Positions 63,893 to 64,000 of a DNA stretch of 64,000 nucleotides are shown in pieces (the stretch's first letter is position 1; the number at the start of each line of letters is the position of its first letter). The notes beneath the pieces were generated by a model. It ran no database searches. It saw only the letters and a list, made by a program, of their open reading frames with translations, and was not told the origin of the DNA. The stretch covers positions 186,001-250,000 of the forward strand of contig NZ_JAACKC010000005.1 of assembly GCF_009939195.1 (NCBI RefSeq), read 5' to 3'. The position numbers were made by a program, and so were the translations under genes. The stretch is from Acinetobacter kanungonis (lineage in GTDB: Bacteria; Pseudomonadota; Gammaproteobacteria; Pseudomonadales; Moraxellaceae).

Positions 63893-64000
63893 TTAAGCTA
63901 GGTTAGCTTGCAGCACATTATTTGGAAGATGAGCCTTCCAGATTTCTCTTAATGTTGGTAAGTAGAACTTCTCGCCCAATTCAACCAATTCAGCATCAAT
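63893..64000 (-). CDS. 3' end of an unidentified gene (partial)
   Basis: The last 35 codons of a minus-strand gene that begins beyond the window, ending ANLA then TAA at 63893. The visible end (EKFYLPTLREIWKAHLPNN) is amphipathic. I do not recognise the family. A terminator follows it at 63829-63859, which supports a real gene end. Confidence 0.55.
   Translation of the reverse strand: MDAELVELGEKFYLPTLREIWKAHLPNNVLQANLA

Noticed and set aside
1..64000. CRISPR arrays, tRNA or rRNA genes, prophage or plasmid genes
   Set aside because: No regularly spaced repeats, no cloverleaf-like or rRNA segments and no phage or conjugation proteins were found on reading both strands.

Overview
The window looks like chromosomal DNA of an Acinetobacter species (Moraxellaceae). 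It is AT-rich throughout, and the PlsB, SstT, GcvH, DAHP synthase, Liu and Rut proteins read as gammaproteobacterial sequences of the Acinetobacter type. This assignment comes from protein sequence and gene content read by eye, not from a database search. I saw no rRNA, tRNA, CRISPR array, intact insertion sequence or prophage gene. The region is mostly metabolic, with two themes: nitrogen scavenging and acyl-CoA catabolism.

1-9171: nitrate assimilation. A minus-strand operon carries a NarK/NasA-type nitrate transporter, nirB, a NirD domain fused to an FAD/NAD(P) reductase, and nasA, which runs off the left edge. It is divergent from nasT (ANTAR antiterminator) and nasS (cytoplasmic nitrate sensor). 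The intergenic region holds a sigma-54 promoter whose predicted transcript begins almost exactly at two hexaloop hairpins of the ANTAR-target type, a third hairpin, and a second candidate sigma-54 promoter facing nasT.

9189-22177: a hot-dog thioesterase, a methyltransferase, bioB and an acyl-CoA ligase, then a TetR regulator divergent from the complete leucine/isovalerate operon liuABCDE, then convergent cysK. 22333-28654: uracil catabolism (rutA-B-C-F-G plus a 3-hydroxyisobutyrate-dehydrogenase-like reductase in the position expected for RutE) and a separately transcribed rutD. Both transcripts have sigma-54-like promoters, and RutR-like palindromes lie upstream of rutA. Nitrate and pyrimidine use therefore look like parts of one nitrogen-limitation regulon.

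28887-46000: plsB; a BigR/SqrR-like persulfide-sensor candidate with a SulP transporter; sstT; two conserved small genes (DUF1275, DUF2058); a TonB-receptor remnant; an MscS-type channel; small hypothetical genes; an ABC exporter with a MaoC protein; an AraC regulator; gcvH; and an MFS transporter. 45954-47373: a DAHP synthase preceded by an apparent transcription attenuator with an aromatic-rich leader peptide, and by a second aromatic-rich upstream ORF with a strong ribosome binding site.

47444-54903: a DesB/DesC-like desaturase and reductase pair, a phospholipase-D lipoprotein, a MocR regulator divergent from an EamA exporter, and a uracil-DNA-glycosylase-fold protein. 55115-62735: a fatty or hydroxy-acid catabolic cluster (CoA ligase, enoyl-CoA hydratase, SDR, histidine phosphatase, APH-like kinase, acyl-CoA dehydrogenase) with a divergent LysR regulator. 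Its kinase plus dehydrogenase pair recalls the phospho-acyl-CoA route of ACAD10/11 and the lva operon. The window ends with a nitroreductase-family gene and the 3' end of an unidentified minus-strand gene.
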